Part shown: positions 11,280-22,136 of the stretch, piece after piece
Layout of the letters: every line of letters begins with the position of its first letter
Numbering within the stretch: the stretch's first letter is position 1
Source of the DNA: Microvelia longipes
Lineage: Eukaryota > Arthropoda > Insecta > Hemiptera > Veliidae
Assembly (NCBI GenBank): GCA_018340805.1
Contig: JACMZG010001913.1
Location: forward strand, 32,222,904-32,286,903
Reading direction: 5' to 3'
DNA: 64,000 nt
Made by a program: the position numbers and the translations under genes
Notes under the pieces: model-generated
The model's database searches: none
The model's input: only the letters and a program-made list of their open reading frames with translations
Told to the model about the DNA's origin: nothing

Positions 11280-12346
11280 AAGTGTCGCTGTTGGGTGCTT
11301 TCAGTCCTATCTTGCCTAGTAGGTATTTGTGAGTTGGTGAGCTGAGTCCCTTAGTGAGAATGTCAGCTTCCATTTCTTGAGTTTTCAAGTATGAGACTTT
11401 AACTTGTCCTCTCTGAACAGCGTCTCTTATAAAGTGTTCTTTGATAGCTATATGTTTAGTCTTCGAACTTACAATCGGAAGTTTTGATAGACTTTGCGCA
11501 GCTTGGTTATCATTAAAAATTTCTATGGTTTCATGAGGTATTCCCATGTCATTAATAAGCTGTTTTAAATGTATGCCTTATTTCGCTGCTTCTGTAAGAG
11601 CTACATATTCAGCTTCAGCTGTCAAAAGAGCAACGGTTTTTTGTTTCTTTGACTCCCAACTAACAAGTGCTCCTGCATATTTAAAACATACGCCAGAGTA
11701 AGATTTTTTGTCTACACTACATTGGCCCCAATCTGCGTCCGCATATCCAATGATTGGTTTTCCAGATTGTTGGTAAACTAACTTGTAATTTATAGACTCT
11801 TTGCTTAAGTTTGATTCATGATTTTCATTGGAATAATTTTTATTTATATTTTCTATGTAGTACAATCCATTTTTCCTATTTGCTTTCATTACAGTTTTTC
11901 CAAATTTATTTTTGACTACTGCAAAATTTTTCTTAAAAATTACTGTATGGCCATGATCGGTTGCCTTTCCTACTGAAATTAGGTTTGTGGTGAGATTAGG
12001 TACTAACAAGGTATTGGTTAGTTTAATTGTATTGTTATCTGGTAATTTTATTTGACTGAACCTACCCCTGTGATCTTGGTAGTTTGGTTTTCTGATGCTA
12101 ACTTCAATGTACCACCTTCATTATCAATTTTTCCAATAAATTATGTTTTATTTAAACACATGTGTGAGGTGCATCCACTGTCAAGGCACCATAAGTCATT
12201 ATTTTTATTGCTCATCCGATGACTTGCATTCTTCACAAAAATGTTTAAATGTTTGATCTCCTTCTTTTTTTCGTTGTTTTATTATGCCAACAATTTTCAG
12301 TTTTATGATTGGTTTTCGAGCAAATTTACATTTATATTTAAATTGT
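11275..12346 (-). pseudogene. copia pol remnant: zinc knuckle, protease, pre-integrase, RNase H
   Basis: Minus strand, several frames. Around 12310 a one-base shift gives CKF followed by SKTNHKTENCW, a damaged CCHC zinc knuckle. Around 12175-12205 LDSGCTSHM is the aspartic protease DSG site. The segment 11578-12009 begins PNLTTNLISVGKA (gag-pre-integrase) and then passes directly into YKLVYQQSGKPIIGYADADW and AEAEYVALTEAAK, which is RNase H. The segment 11275-11547 finishes RNase H with FNDNQAAQSLSK and EADILTKGLS. The integrase and reverse transcriptase that normally lie between pre-integrase and RNase H are absent, so the deletion joint lies inside one open frame. Family assignment is secure from the motifs; activity is ruled out. 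Confidence 0.9.
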
Positions 12347-13015
12347 TTACCTTGGTTTTGTTGTAGATTGATGTCCTTGGTAGTGATTTCTATATCTTTT
12401 GCCCATGTATGCACCTTCAGTTGTTTTATTCTCCGATTCGTCTTTATTACGAGCTTCAGCTTCTTCTAAAATTTTTATTTTTAAATCGTCCGGTTTCGGC
12501 AAATTGTCTCTCGATTCAATTGCGACTCTGAAATTTTCAAATGACGGACTTAAACTGTACAACATCATAATACTTAACAGGTCTGAATTTATTGTGATGT
12601 CCATTTCTTCCAATTTATCTACAGCATCCATGAATTCATTTAAATGTTGTCTTACATTAGACCCTTCTTTCATTTTATGTAGGATAAGTTTCTTTAAGAG
12701 TGATGCTTCTCTAGCAGGACCTTTACTTTGATAAATATTTTTTAAAGTATCCCAAACATCCTTTGATGTCTTGCAATTTTTAATTTGCTTGAGTTCTGAG
12801 GGTGCTATAATTAACATTAGATCTGCTCTTGCATGGAAATCATTTTTATTCCATTGAGCTAGTTCTTTCTCATTATCAGTATTAGGTTTTTTAATTTCAC
12901 CTGATGCGTACTCCCATAATCCATTCTTAATGAGTATGGCTTGTGCCTGTATTTGCCAAGTATCATAGTTGTCCTTCTTTAAAGGCTCTATTTTACAATT
13001 TACAGTATTGGACAT
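12347..13015 (-). CDS. copia-type Gag
   Basis: A 222-codon ORF starting MSNTVNCKIEPLKKDNYDTW. It contains the pattern KDNYDTW, ENFRVAIESRD and KIKILEEAEAR typical of the copia/UBN2-type Gag capsid region. It would form the virus-like particle that packages element RNA in the cytoplasm. The zinc knuckle that should follow is in another frame around 12310, so the natural Gag C terminus is cut off here. The start codon lies about 180 bp downstream of the primer binding site, as expected. Of the element's coding regions this is the one most nearly intact. Confidence 0.9.
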   Translation of the reverse strand: MSNTVNCKIEPLKKDNYDTWQIQAQAILIKNGLWEYASGEIKKPNTDNEKELAQWNKNDFHARADLMLIIAPSELKQIKNCKTSKDVWDTLKNIYQSKGPAREASLLKKLILHKMKEGSNVRQHLNEFMDAVDKLEEMDITINSDLLSIMMLYSLSPSFENFRVAIESRDNLPKPDDLKIKILEEAEARNKDESENKTTEGAYMGKRYRNHYQGHQSTTKPR

Positions 13016-13195
13016 TTTTAAATATTTTTCTTCTTAAAAATTTCTTTAAGATTTTATTCAAAAAATTTTCTTTAGAAAAACAATGTTTATTTTATTTAAT
13101 GTCAACACTTTATTTAGGTGTCAAATTTTAATATATTTTTTAAATAATAAAATCAATTTTCTTATAGACAGAAACTTATTTTTTCAGCATTGTTC

Positions 13196-13209
13196 CTGGG
13201 CCCATAACC
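13196..13209 (-). promoter_or_regulatory. Primer binding site (initiator tRNA-Met)
   Basis: The plus strand reads CTGGGCCCATAACC immediately next to the 5' LTR. This equals the anticodon stem-loop of eukaryotic initiator tRNA-Met, the half-tRNA primer known for copia elements. It confirms the minus-strand orientation. Confidence 0.9.
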
Positions 13210-13360
13210 TATAGTTAGGAGAGACTACACCAGATTTCATATAACAGAATATAACTTTGTATATATTAACATAATTCAATTAACATAAAACTATTAATAA
13301 TATCTTGCTTGATGTCTTCAAGTAGACTGGCTACAATTGACACTGAGTGACATAACAACA
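13210..13360 (-). repeat. 5' LTR of the copia element
   Basis: 151 bp, no difference seen from 11117-11267. It should hold the element's promoter. Confidence 0.93.
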
Positions 13361-14399
13361 AACTTATATAGTATAACGTTAAAAATACAAATCAAAATAC
13401 AAACAATGTACGGGAAGCCGAAATCAATTGATTTATCATTTAATTTATTTATTGATTCGTCACAAAAAGTTTAGTTTGTTTATTATTGTGAAGTGATTAA
13501 TTATAAATATGCAATGTTATTTTTTACCTTGTTTGAGATTAATAAGATATGAATACTAAAAAAAAATACAAATCACTATTCATAAAAATATTATTTATCT
13601 TAAAAGTGGAAAATATAAATTCTATGCGTTTTTTCAATACTTTAAAACTCTTTATGGGACAAGTTGCCCCATCTATTTACCTTGAAAACGGTGGTGACAA
13701 ATTTTTGGATTTAGTTAAGTCTTCTCAATATTTGAGAAATTAACTTACCATGTCATTTAATTTATTATAAAATCGTAAGTGAACACCAAAAAATGAACTC
13801 TTAGTCTGGGATTTTTGAAAATAATTATTAATCCTTGTTTTGTGTCATTGCTTAGGCTCAACTCATTCCATCTCCCATATTGTTATAGCAAAATAAATTG
13901 AACTTAAACACGCGGTTTTGTTCTACCAAGCCATTCAGCGGATGAAACCATGTTCGCCATATGGCGAATGCCTGTTTACGATCAATACCAATTTAGCCTT
14001 CCCAGTTAAATATTTAGATTCTCTAAAATCCAATGCTACCATTAACTCCAAACACTGCCTCTATATTACTTAAGCTCCATTTTCAAAAGCAATAATTTAA
14101 ATTAAACCTTTAATAAACATTTATTAGTTTATAAAACCATTTCAATATGCCGAAGTACTTATGAAAGAGAACAGCCATGTACCCTATATTGGTACATTAA
14201 ATCTGTACTTATAAGGAGTACTAGATCAAAACTTTACGATACTTCATGACTTGAAATTATGACTTGGGTTTATTACTTTGGAATTAACTTTAATGTCTTT
14301 CTAATACTAGTCGGTTTGCTAGCCCTTTTCAGTTTCCTATGTTGGGGGGTGATTCTTTATAGCAAAATAACAAACCATTTTATCTGCTACATCAATGTC
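13361..14399. other. No feature supported
   Basis: AT-rich. A 74-codon ORF at 14259-14483 begins with a hydrophobic stretch that could look like a membrane segment. It runs into a minisatellite, and I do not accept it as a gene. Confidence 0.5.
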
Positions 14400-14640
14400 T
14401 GTGGGCAGATACGGGAAACAGTCAAAAGTTTTGTAACACAGTCAGCATGCACGATCAATAGTTATGTGACTCGGTCAACATGAACGTTCAACAGGTATGT
14501 AATACGGACAACATGTAAGGTAAATAGGTATATTACACGATAAATAGCTATGTGACTCGGTCAACTAGTATGTGACACAGTCAACATGCACGGTTAACAG
14601 GTATATGACATGCTCGGGAAACAACAATTATGTAATATAA
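14400..14640. repeat. Degenerate 33-bp minisatellite, about 7 units
   Basis: Units follow TATGTGACTCGGTCAACATG plus ACGTTCAACAGG with substitutions. Some units are shortened to about 20 bp by loss of the second half. Confidence 0.85.
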
Positions 14641-15097
14641 TTATAAAAATGCTGTACTTTTCGTGGCTATGTTGTCTAAAGTTGACGATTGCTAACTAAT
14701 AAAAAATAACGTGCTTACAAAAAGCTAAACTGAGATGATAAACTTATAATGTCTTCTAAAGCCTGACTTAGTTCGACCTCAGATAGAATAGTCGAAGATG
14801 AGGTGACTAGATTGCTCCACTTGATGTTAGGCCTGAGATTTTATATGGTATCACTGACTATTTCACTATGTGTACCAATACTATTTTTTATGGGTACCAA
14901 TGTTTATACATTCTCTATCACATAGAGAATCGTAACCCATAACCGAACATACCTGTTTAATCTTGAGATCTCTTACTGCACTGTTTATACAATACTAAAA
15001 TGTAGTAGTATATTATTATTAGTATTTTAGCGAATGTTCATCATTATATCCACTAATGGTTCTTTTTGAATGACGAATGAGAGGGGTGATTAAAGGG

Positions 15098-15128
15098 ATA
15101 TATATATATATTATATATATATATATAT
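15098..15128. repeat. (AT)n microsatellite
   Basis: A short TA run, one of two that flank the hammerhead-like fragment. Confidence 0.9.
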
Positions 15129-15174
15129 TTAACTTAAAATAACTTACAGATGGTTAAAAATATAGAAGGAAAGG

Positions 15175-15213
15175 ATGTACTCGAGCTTTCGCCGTGCGGC
15201 TTCGTCAGGAGTG
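15175..15213 (-). ncRNA. Candidate hammerhead ribozyme core (PLE-type)
   Basis: The minus strand reads CTGACGA, then A, then GCCG-CA-CGGC, then GAAA. That is the conserved CUGANGA box, a four-base-pair stem II with a two-base loop, and the GAAA box. Hammerhead motifs with minimal helices are known from Penelope-like elements. The GAAA is followed by GCTCGAG, which contains the palindrome CTCGAG. I could not draw a convincing helix III or cleavage site, so cleavage is unproven. The fragment sits between two TA microsatellites, as do the PLE 3' ends at 48.4 and 51.6 kb. Confidence 0.5.
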
Positions 15214-15302
15214 TAGCACGTACCCACGTGCTACACGCACCCACGTGCTTTTAATTGTTGTTTATAACTATGATTTGTTTTTCTATTCTTATTGTTGTTA
15301 TT

Positions 15303-15355
15303 ATATAATATATATATATATATAAATTATATATATATATATATATAATATATAT

Positions 15356-15390
<35 letters not shown>
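15303..15390. repeat. (AT)n followed by (GT)n microsatellite
   Basis: A TA run passing into GT repeats, directly upstream of a family B copy. Confidence 0.95.
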
Positions 15391-15720
15391 TTGTGTTGTG
15401 TTTAAGAGTTCCTACCCTAATGTATAGTAAACGGTAACTTTCGAAGGCTTTCTCTTGGCATATGGCGTGATGTTGGGGAGGACGTCGATGTCAATGACAT
15501 TTATAATATCTGATAGGTTCAGGAGTACGAAAGAGAGGCTTCAAGAGAACTTGGTTAGCCTTCTGTCCCAGACAGACAGATCAAAAATGGCTCCCACTAA
15601 GCGACGGCGAGCTAAGCAGACCCGCAAAGCGAAAGGATCTCAAAGTAGTCTTTGCAAAGTTGTAGGTATTCTAAAACTTATGGGACCTGCTTCTGCTCAA
15701 TCGGATGGTTCCTAAGTGGA
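15391..15720 (+). repeat. Dispersed repeat family B, copy with short ORF
   Basis: After the microsatellite come AAGAGTTCCTACCCT and ACGGTAACTTTCGAAGGC, matching 36540-36585 and 44530-44575. Further on, TCTGTCCCAGACAGACAGAT leads into the short basic ORF. The order agrees with the longer copy at 36.4-37.2 kb, with the middle part missing. Confidence 0.8.
15587..15715 (+). CDS. Short basic ORF (42 aa) conserved in family B
   Basis: ATG to TAA, 42 codons, beginning MAPTKRRRAKQTRKAK, very basic at the N terminus. A second copy at 36990-37160 aligns without a gap over 40 residues, 24 of them identical by my count. Nine of those 24 codons differ only silently. The upstream frame here stays open back to 15455, so the true start is uncertain; the ATG shared with the other copy is preferred. 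The Lys/Arg cluster could bind nucleic acid or act as a nuclear localisation signal, but that is inference. I do not recognise the family. Confidence 0.4.
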   Translation: MAPTKRRRAKQTRKAKGSQSSLCKVVGILKLMGPASAQSDGS

Positions 15721-16217
15721 CGTCCTCAGAAGCATTGTTTCACTTACAATTGTTTTGACTACTTATAAAGAAAGTTGGCGAGACAATAAGTTCTAACTTG
15801 TTTCACTTGTTTCTTGACAGTAAAGTTAAGTAATATCCCCTTACTTAAACAATACCAAGATCGGTTCTAAGCATGTTCCATGAAAATATACTGCCTCTCA
15901 ACTTTGTTTTACATTTTCCAAGTGTAACAATAACCGTTTATAAAAATAATAAAAAAGAGAACCTTGTTTGTATTTGCATTGCGGTAAAAATATTTTACTC
16001 TCTTGATGATATTAAGCTTTTACAGTTTTGTAGTGGGTAATAAATTTATTGCTTTTAGACATTTTTGAGTTAGTTCTTTCCAAATGAGATACATAATCAT
16101 ATTTTTTTAACATCTTAATTAAGAAAATCAAACTTACAAGAAAAAAACAGGGGCCTATGGCCCCTTGTTATAGCATAATAAAAAGGCTAATTATGGTATA
16201 ATAAAAATAGGCTTTAA

Positions 16218-16443
16218 TAGTGACGAGTGGGCACAAATGAGACAATGTGATATTGTCTTTATAGAACTATATTTTGCTCAATTCTGAGCTTATTCATGTT
16301 ACAAATTAACACTGTTAGGATAGTCTAACTAAGTTAACTTGTAACATAAATATTTACTATATAGTAACATAAATATTGAGCGAAATATAGTTCTATAAAA
16401 ACAATATGACATTGTCTCAATTGTACCCGCTCATCAGTACTAA
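16218..16443. mobile_element. Foldback / MITE-like inverted repeat, about 226 bp
   Basis: Left arm 16218-16302 and right arm 16366-16443 are imperfect reverse complements sharing GAGACAATG, ATAGAACTATATTT and CATGTTAC-like blocks. The centre holds a smaller inverted pair (GTTACAA and TTGTAAC). No ORF. Confidence 0.78.
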
Positions 16444-16599
16444 ACTAATAAGAAGACTAATCATGCAAATCATTTATAATGGGCTTTGTTTTCTCCTTAA
16501 CGCCTCACAATATGCTAAGTTTCGTTGTTTTCCAGTCAGGAGAAGCGAGTTTAAAACATAGTAAACTACATTAGGCATAGATAATTCTATAGTTTAAAA

Positions 16600-16625
16600 A
16601 ATTTTTCCGAGGTACCCGTGCCCAA
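16600..16625 (+). repeat. Family A 3' fragment
   Basis: Only the closing TTCCGAGGTACC and CGTGCCC are left. Confidence 0.55.
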
Positions 16626-17171
16626 TTTTCGAATTTATTAGACGATTCTATGAGACAATAAGACGATTATAGTGATCTTTAAAATGATTAAGAGCATTTT
16701 CTTTAAGGCTACAAAGATTATCTGCTCCTAGGAAAATCAAATAAAAAAGTAACAACATGACAAGGAGTATAGGGTTAGACTGATTTTCCCTTTTCCTTTT
16801 TTCACATTATAAAGTGAAAAAAATACTCATAAATACTCTTTAATTTAATTTAAAACGTTTCCGAGCTTTTAGTAGCGTTTCCGACATTAGAAGCTCAGTA
16901 AGTTGAAAACACTTCCTTCTAAGCACTTCTTCTTTTAAAACATTAAAAAACCTTGAGAAAATTCTCAACTTAGGATATGACTATCTATGATATATGGGTT
17001 TGAGAAATTAAAAGATAACATGAAATCAAAAATAATTTGGGGTTTAATAAACGTATAATTATGCGTTATGTAGTTAAATGACAACCAGGTAATGGCTCAA
17101 TTCTCTAAACATTTTGATATTCAAACTAAACGTTAGCTTAAAGAGGATTATAGGCATTCAAGGATGTAAAA
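16626..17171. other. No feature seen
   Basis: AT-rich sequence leading to a minisatellite. Confidence 0.5.
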
Positions 17172-17475
17172 AAAGAATGAAATACAAGAACTATGTATTT
17201 TTCTAATAAATATATCTCATTAAAGAATGAAAACCAAGAACGTATGTTTTTAATTAATATATCTCATCTAAAGAATGAAAGGCAAGAACTGTGTGTGTTT
17301 CTAATAAATATTGCTCATCTAAAGAATGAAAGACTAGAACTATGTGTGATTCTAATAAATATTGCTCATCTAAAGAATGAAGGACAAGAACTCTGTGTGT
17401 TTTTAATAAATATCGCTCATCTAAAGAATCAAATACAAGAACTATGTACATTTTAATTAATATATCTCATTAAAA
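17172..17475. repeat. 51-bp minisatellite, six copies, open in both strands
   Basis: Units begin AAAGAATGAA at about 17172, 17222, 17270, 17321, 17372 and 17423, so the period settles at 51 bp, or 17 codons. The plus strand is open across the array with a repeat ending CVFLINIAHLK, and the minus strand is also open across most of it. Because the period is a multiple of three, an open frame is expected once one unit lacks stops. There is no splice or promoter context, so I treat it as a minisatellite. Confidence 0.9.
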
Positions 17476-17754
17476 TAAAACTTCTCATTAAACTGATAAT
17501 TATGCGGGCCAGCATTTTAAACCCTGTTTCTACTTTTACGGTATCAACAAAAATTAGGTTGATACTTAAAAACAACGTTACATTTTTCAGTTTTGGAAAT
17601 CATTAATTTAGGTTTTGAATCGTGAGGACTTAAAATCTACCTCTAACAATTAGAGTAATGTCTCGCCTTGTTTTTATTGTTTTGAAATTTGCTTATCACA
17701 CAGATCTTAAGATTTTAGTTACATTAATCCCCGTTTGAGAAGACATTTCTTCAT

Positions 17755-17950
17755 TCTTCTCGGACTCGCTATCCTCATCTTCTCGGACTCGCTATCCTCA
17801 CTCGGATCCTATCTCTCCTCTCATCTTCTCGACTCGCTATCCTCATCTTCTCGGACTCGCTATCCTCATCTTCTCGGACTCGCTATCCTCATCTTCTCGG
17901 ACTCGCTATCCTCATCTCTCGGACTCGCTATCCTCCTTCTCGGACTCGGC
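17755..17950. repeat. 23-bp minisatellite in unit 1
   Basis: Unit CTCGGACTCGCTATCCTCAT plus CTT, about eight copies, some shortened. Confidence 0.9.
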
Positions 17951-18109
17951 TCATCTCGATCAATCCATCAACAGCAGAAGTTATGCGTACCGTAATCACA
18001 CACACATAACAGATGATAAAAACCACTTAAACGTCATGAAAACGCCTAAAACGATATTATTCTTTTTATTTTAAACAGATTCGAATTTTCAGGGCACTTT
18101 GTTGGAGTG

Positions 18110-19420
18110 CCAACAAAGTTAATTAATGCAAAAAAATTATATGAGGAAACTTGGTCAGCAGTTGGGGTAAGAGGGCATTTCTAGCTTTTTCAGGGCAACA
18201 GTTGGGCTGAAACAGGCTGTTTGCTCAGCCCAATTTTATTTTCATTTTTTGTAAATGATCTGCTTGATTGGGTGGGGGGAAGCCTAAATTTAGGTAACCT
18301 AAAAATCAACGGATTACTGTACGCGGACGATGTCGTATTGCTAGCAGACAACCTTATGTAAAGGAAAATGATAACCGTTTAGAAAGTTATTGCAAAATTT
18401 GAACCTTAAAGTAAATATTGATAAATCCAAAATATTAGTGTTCCGTAACGGTGGCACTATTGGTAATATTAAGTGGAGTATGACAATAAATCATATGAAG
18501 TAGTAAATGAATACACTTACTTGGGAGTTACACTACACCACAATTATCTTTTGAAAAACATATAAAACATAGATGTACAGTTGGTAAAACAAGTATAAAT
18601 AACATCTGGAAAATTATCTATAACCCCAAAATACAGTCAAGTGCTAAATTAAAAATTATGAAAATGTAATTAAATCAATAGTCTGTTATGGTTTGAAATA
18701 TATGGAACTGTAAGGTATGAAGTTTAGAAAGATGCCGTCGCTTGTTTTTAAGCGACTGCTAGTTACACACCAGATTACACTCCAAACTATTTCCTTGATT
18801 TGGAAACAGATATACCCAAATGATATACCCTGAAAGCTAACATGAGATACTTAAATAAAGTGATTAATCTAAAACAAGATAGAATGCCAAATCAGCGCCA
18901 AAGGCTCTTAGGTCTAATGCTACTGGTCAAGATTGGACTGTATTAGGAAATGAATTTGGGGTAAACTGGATTGGGATTGGAAAAAAAGACATTCATGGAG
19001 CAATAAAATGCAAAATATTATAGATAAAAATACAACCAACAACACTTTACAATGAGACAAGCTGCTTCCAATTCTTCTATAATCCCTTTTTATAAGCACC
19101 TCATCCAAGCCAATTATATAAAGATCAACTAAGTCTAAATGCATTAGATCTATGTTTAAATTCAGAACAGGATGCTGGGTCTTTTGGCACTAAACCGTGG
19201 GTTAAAAAAGAAGATGCAATCTGTCCTTTTTGCAACTTAAAGGAAATTGGTCAATGATACATTTGTAGCTATCTGCCCAATATTTGCTAGGCTAGACATC
19301 ACCACTTAGGTCAAAAAATGCTTACCCAAGAATGAAATAATAAGCTTAATCAATAATACTGGGAAAAAATAACTAAGTTTAGAAGAAAACTAGTAGATAT
19401 AGAACTTTACTTTTAAATGA
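18110..19420 (+). pseudogene. LINE reverse transcriptase remnant, heavily frameshifted
   Basis: Nucleotide-level match to 22137-23508, including the region encoding the RT motif YADDVVLLA (about 18320-18350) and the C-terminal CPFCNLKEI zinc-type segment (about 19220-19250). Frequent short deletions break every frame, so no product is possible. Several lie in runs of the same base, so consensus errors in the assembly may contribute. Confidence 0.85.
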
Positions 19421-20481
19421 ATTCCAATAATATATTATGTATTATCAGCAGTGCTGGGCTCTACATGTCACCATATTTTTTTCAATAAAGCTTATAAATA
19501 ATTTATATAAGGTTTACTATATTGTTTGTTTATTTATTTTTGTTTAATTATTATTTACTAAAATATTTATTTTTTAGCTTTGAAGCATAAATTGTAAATA
19601 CTTAAGGTATTGCAAACTTATAAATTTAGTGCTTTAAAATTCTATTAGAATACCAAAATAAATACTCATTTGAGTTTTCTTTAACAGGAAATAAATAAAT
19701 ACTGGTTACTATGACATGGTAGGTATTTGGGCAATTATAAAACAAAAATTATAATGAACAATGACAAAACAAAAAGACAATACACTCATACAAAAACAAA
19801 AAAGACTTAATATAACCTTGGGCTATCTGTTTAATGCAGCAGTAAAGCATGCAATATCTTTAGTATGTAAGCTCTGTCAAAAAAAAAAAAAAATATAATA
19901 TATGTATATGTATGTATGTGTGTTGTGTGTGTATGTATGTATATATGTGTATGTATGTATGTGTATGTATGTATGTGTATGTGTGTATATAATGTATGTA
20001 TGTATATATATATATATATATATATATTATTATATATGTATATGTATGTATATTATGTATATGTGTGTATGTGTGTATGTTATGTATTACATATTATATA
20101 TTTTTAAAAATAATGCTTTTATCTTTATTATTTTGAGTTCTACCTCTGAACCTTAAATATATTTAGTAGTATGTAAGTGAGGGTGTGTGTATGTATGTGT
20201 GAATGTGTATGTATGTGTGTATATACTAAGTTAAAAATTATAGTTGAGGTGTTATTGAAGTTGCAAATACCAACCCTACTATAATACCTGATCTCCCCTT
20301 CGATAAGGTAACCTTAGAAGGTAATTGTGATTAAAAAAAAAAATAAATAAATAAATAAAATAATAATATATGTATTAATTTAATATATGTATTGTATGTA
20401 ATATATTGTTTTTAATTATTTAATTTTGTAAAATTTTTTTGTTAAATAAATCACGTTTTCATTCATTCATTCATTCATTCA

Positions 20482-20982
20482 CGTTACATTTTTCAGTTTT
20501 GGAAATCATTAATTTAGGTTTTGAATCGTGAGGATTAAAATCTACCTCTAACAATTAGAGTAATGTCTCGCCTTGTTTTTATTGTTTTGATAATTGCTTA
20601 TCACAGATCTTAAGATTTTAGTTACATTAATCCCCGTTTTGAGAAGACGATTTCTCATTCTTCTCGACTCGCTATCCTCATCTTATCGGACTCGCTATCC
20701 TCATCTCGGACTCGCTATCCTCATCTCTCGGACTCGCTATCCTCACAATGACAAACAAAAAGACAATACACTCATACAAAAACAAAAAGACTTAATATAA
20801 CCTTATGGCGCTATCTGTTGGTTAATGCAGCAAGTATAAGCATGCAATATCTTTAGTATGTAAGCTCTGTCAAAAAAAAAAAAAAATATATATATATATG
20901 TATATGTATGTATGTGTGGTGTGTTATGTATGTTATAATGTGTATGTATGTATGTTATGTATGTATGTATTGTGTGTATATA

Positions 20983-21041
<59 letters not shown>

Positions 21042-21499
21042 CTAATATGTTATGTATGTATATATATGTATATGTTGTATGTGGTATGTATGTATGTACA
21101 TATACTATATTATAAAAATAATGCTTTTAATCTTTATTATTTTGAGTTCTACTCTGAACCTTAAATATATTTAGTAGTATGTAAGTGAGGGTGTGTATGT
21201 ATGTGTGAATGTGTATGTATGAATGTGTGTATATACTAAGTTAAAAATTATAGTTGAGGTGTATTGAAGTTGCAATACAACTCAACCTACTATAATTACC
21301 TGATCTCCCCTTCGATAAGGTAACCTTAGAAGGGTAATTGTGATTAAAAAAAAAAAAATAAAATAAAATAAATAATAATATATTGTATTATTTTAATATA
21401 TGTATTGTATGTAATATGTATGTTTGTTTAATTATTTAATTTTTGTAACAATTTTTTTGTTAAATAAATCACGTTTTCATTCATTCATTCATTCATTCA
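20482..21499 (+). mobile_element. Tandem unit 2, lacking the reverse transcriptase (1.0 kb)
   Basis: Same leader and a short run of the 23-bp minisatellite (about 20660-20745). It then jumps straight to the 3' region at ACAATGACAAACAAAAAGAC. The RT segment and its flanks are deleted. It ends in (ATTC)n directly against unit 3. Confidence 0.88.
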
Positions 21500-21683
21500 C
21501 GTTACATTTTTCAGTTTTGGAAATCATTAATTTAGGTTTTGAATCGTGAGGACTTAAAATCTACCTCTAACAATTAGAGTAATGTCTCGCCTTGTTTTTA
21601 TTGTTTTGATAATTTGCTTATCACAAGATCTTAAGATTTTAGTTACATTAATCCCCGTTTTGAGAAGACGATTTCTTCATTCT

Positions 21684-21996
21684 TCTCGGACTCGCTATCC
21701 TCATCTTCTCGGACTCGCTATCCTCATCTTCTCGGACTCGCATCGCTCATCTCTTCTCGGACTCGCTATCCTCATCTTCTCGGACTCGCTATCCTCATCT
21801 TCTCGGACCTTCTCGGACTCGCTATCCTCATCTCTCGGACTCGCTCATCTTCTCGACTCGCTATCCTCATCTTCTCTCGGCTATCATCTCTCGGCTCTCT
21901 CTATCCTCATCTTCTCGACTCGCTATCCTCATCTTCTCGGACTCGCTATCCTCATCTTCTCGGACTCGCTATCCTCATCTTCTCGGACGCTATCTA
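21684..21996. repeat. 23-bp minisatellite in unit 3
   Basis: About 13 copies of the unit seen in units 1, 2 and 4, with internal deletions. The Ser/Leu-rich ORF across it is an artefact. Confidence 0.9.
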
Positions 21997-22136
21997 GCAT
22001 AATCACAGCAGAAGTTATGCGTGACCGTATCACACACACATAGACAGGATGATAAAAACCACTTAAAACGTCATGAAAACGCCTAAAACGGATAATTATT
22101 TTCTTTTATTTTTAAACAGATTCGAATTTTCAGGGG

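Larger units (their letters stand above)
11117..13360 (-). mobile_element. Internally deleted Ty1/copia LTR retrotransposon, 2244 bp
   Basis: Two 151-bp LTRs, identical by eye, bound the element. Read on the minus strand it has 5' LTR, primer binding site, gag, protease remnant, gag-pre-integrase, then a direct jump to RNase H, a polypurine tract and 3' LTR. The integrase core and the reverse transcriptase are missing, so it can move only if served in trans. The flanking bases AGCTT and AACTT may be an imperfect 5-bp target duplication. Identical LTRs imply recent insertion, at odds with the frameshifts inside. Either the insertion came from an already defective non-autonomous lineage or some frameshifts are sequencing errors. 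Confidence 0.93.
17576..20481 (+). mobile_element. Tandem LINE-containing unit 1 (2.9 kb)
   Basis: Starts CGTTACATTTTTCAG and ends in an (ATTC)n tail. Order: a leader of about 180 bp, a 23-bp minisatellite, a link of about 150 bp, a 5'-truncated LINE reverse transcriptase, a long 3' region with A runs and (TATG)n, then (ATTC)n. The same order is found in unit 3. Compared with unit 3, unit 1 shows many scattered one- to few-base losses. Confidence 0.88.

Noticed and set aside
14259..14483. 74-codon ORF with a hydrophobic segment as a small membrane protein
   Set aside because: The C-terminal third is the 33-bp minisatellite, and AT-rich DNA readily gives hydrophobic codons.
17735..17995. Ser/Leu-rich ORFs over the 23-bp minisatellite in all four array units
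   Set aside because: Minisatellite translation, broken differently in each unit.
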